NCBI RefSeq assembly: GCF_015500055.1 | Contig: NZ_CP045495.1 | Location: forward strand, 62,001 to 126,000 | Direction of reading: 5' to 3' | DNA length: 64,000 nt | DNA from: Mesorhizobium sp. NBSH29 | GTDB lineage: Bacteria; Pseudomonadota; Alphaproteobacteria; Rhizobiales; Rhizobiaceae | Shown: positions 63,217-64,000 of the stretch, in pieces | How the letters are laid out: every line of letters begins with the position of its first letter | Position numbering within the stretch: position 1 is the stretch's first letter | Translations under genes and position numbers: made by a program | Notes under the pieces: model-generated | What the model was told of the DNA's origin: nothing | Databases searched by the model: none | Seen by the model: only the letters and a program-made list of their open reading frames with translations

Positions 63217-64000
63217 TCAAATTAGCTGCATCTGCGGAGTGACTCTCAAGCTGCTAGATCGAGCTATCATGCTCTCGGCGGCGTCAGTGAATCGGACTTT
63301 GTTGTCGCCCATCATGTGCCGACGCAGCATCCGGAGCATCTCTGGTCCGGCACGCTCGGCGATAGCAACGCCTGCAAGCAGAGCTGGCCGCATGTAGAGT
63401 GGCAGGATCGGTTTTGCAGGGGTCGGGAGGTTCTCGTGTTCTGCGGCAACGACATCGTCGAGATCGGGAATGATGGCGCCGAGCACCCTGTAGCGCCAAA
63501 GCTCATGCTCACGCGGCAGAGGCCAGATCACTCTCCGCATCAGGAGAAGCCGTGCGATTTCGGTTGGCGATGTCCAGGTTCGGATGCCGCGTTCGGCTTC
63601 ATCGTCGAGCAGCTTTTCACCACGCAGAGCCGCACGGTGATATTGCCGGAAGGGGGAGGGGAGCTCCCCATCGCCGAGCTCTCGCAGCAATGCTCCGCAA
63701 TGCGGGCAGGTAATCCGCCACCCCAGCAGCTGGCTTCGCAGGATTGGTGCTGGTTCCGGGCCACCAGGGCTGCAAAGTGTACAGGTCTGAGCCGGCCTCG
63801 CGGCGATGAGCCGATGCGATGACTTCGGCACATTGATGAAGGTCATTAGACGCAAGACGGCCGATTCGATGGCGAACATGCTGGCGAGGCGGATTTCCTG
63901 ATCGCTGCTCAAATGGAGATCGGCTGCTCGCAACGAGGGAACATCCGGCAAGCAATGTCGAAGCATGACGAGTGGTGGGATCGCGTAGAAGGCGGCATGG
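63217..64000 (-). CDS. TniQ-like protein (5' end beyond the window)
   Basis: The minus-strand frame is open to the window edge and the likely start is outside; the ATG at 63966 is only the first internal Met. The visible 260 residues include a TniQ-type start (LRHCLPDVPSL and VLRLMTFINVP) and a zinc module CTLCSPGG with SQLLGWRITCPHCGALL. A helical C-terminus follows (EIARLLLMRRVIWPLPREHE). This suggests the target-recognition protein of another Tn7/Tn5053-like element extending to the right. Assignment rests on the cysteine pattern and layout. Confidence 0.55.
   Translation of the reverse strand, partial: HAAFYAIPPLVMLRHCLPDVPSLRAADLHLSSDQEIRLASMFAIESAVLRLMTFINVPKSSHRLIAARPAQTCTLCSPGGPEPAPILRSQLLGWRITCPHCGALLRELGDGELPSPFRQYHRAALRGEKLLDDEAERGIRTWTSPTEIARLLLMRRVIWPLPREHELWRYRVLGAIIPDLDDVVAAEHENLPTPAKPILPLYMRPALLAGVAIAERAGPEMLRMLRRHMMGDNKVRFTDAAESMIARSSSLRVTPQMQLI

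Noticed and set aside
1-64000. CRISPR arrays, rRNA and tRNA genes
   Set aside because: I saw no regularly spaced repeats with spacers and no rRNA or tRNA sequence; short repeats found are IS ends, dyads or GGGNAGGG octamers.

Overview
The window is a GC-rich stretch of a large plasmid (or second replicon) from an alphaproteobacterium, most likely of the order Hyphomicrobiales (Rhizobiales). The evidence is a complete repABC partition/replication locus with its antisense RNA gene, the start of a trb conjugation operon, a DUF1403-ScpB gene pair, HWE-type histidine kinases, a MucR-type regulator remnant and rhizobial-style IS debris. I cannot name a genus.

Layout. 1-3425 (minus): trbE (cut by the window edge), trbD, trbC, trbB. 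3426-3982: divergent control region. 3983-7755: repA, repB, ctRNA (minus), repC, with a strong dyad just downstream. 7942-9904 (minus): AAA ATPase (DUF4143) and a VapC/Phd-type toxin-antitoxin pair. 9996-15115 (minus): a large SWIM-SNF2 helicase lying between a remnant of the 3' end of a tyrosine-recombinase gene and an intact relative of that gene, then a truncated vapC. 15137-18815: a cargo-free TniABQ transposon with recognisable ends. 19000-20748: DUF1403 and scpB. 20.7-30.7 kb: signalling genes (CheB-CheR-PAS-HWE kinase, response regulator, CheB-like methylesterase, diguanylate cyclase) among IS91, IS256 and recombinase fragments. 31.0-32.5 kb: interleaved halves of an IS110 and an IS5 element. 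32.6-36.4 kb: a small unknown gene, a PAS-GGDEF-EAL protein and two Tat-exported ferritin-like proteins. 36.7-50.9 kb: a plasmid module of unknown function (DUF3991-toprim, DUF1419, DUF3085, a very large N6-methylase/helicase, BrnTA, ParB-like), partly duplicated and heavily frameshifted. 51.7-57.8 kb: an oxidase-TctCBA-GntR-lyase catabolic operon broken at both ends. 58.0-62.8 kb (minus): two related unknown proteins, AbiEi/AbiEii and a Fic protein. 63.1-64.0 kb: a TniQ-like protein and a possible second transposon end.

How the parts fit. The plasmid backbone (trb, rep, scp, toxin-antitoxin pairs, Fic, AbiE) handles transfer, copy number, segregation and maintenance. The c-di-GMP and chemotaxis-like kinase genes are sensory cargo. 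The 38-50 kb module joins a methylase-helicase of DarB-like layout, a primase-like toprim protein and a ParB-like protein, which would suit genes acting on DNA as it enters a new host; that role is inference.

The two observations I rate highest are not genes. First, a noncoding leader of about 190 nt upstream of both DUF1419 copies is far more conserved (4 differences in its first 127 nt) than the genes beside it, and it can form mutually exclusive helices ending at the ribosome binding site. Second, octamers matching GGGNAGGG (the E. coli KOPS consensus) lie only on the minus strand left of repABC and only on the plus strand from repC rightwards, as expected for replichore-polarising sequences diverging from a plasmid origin.
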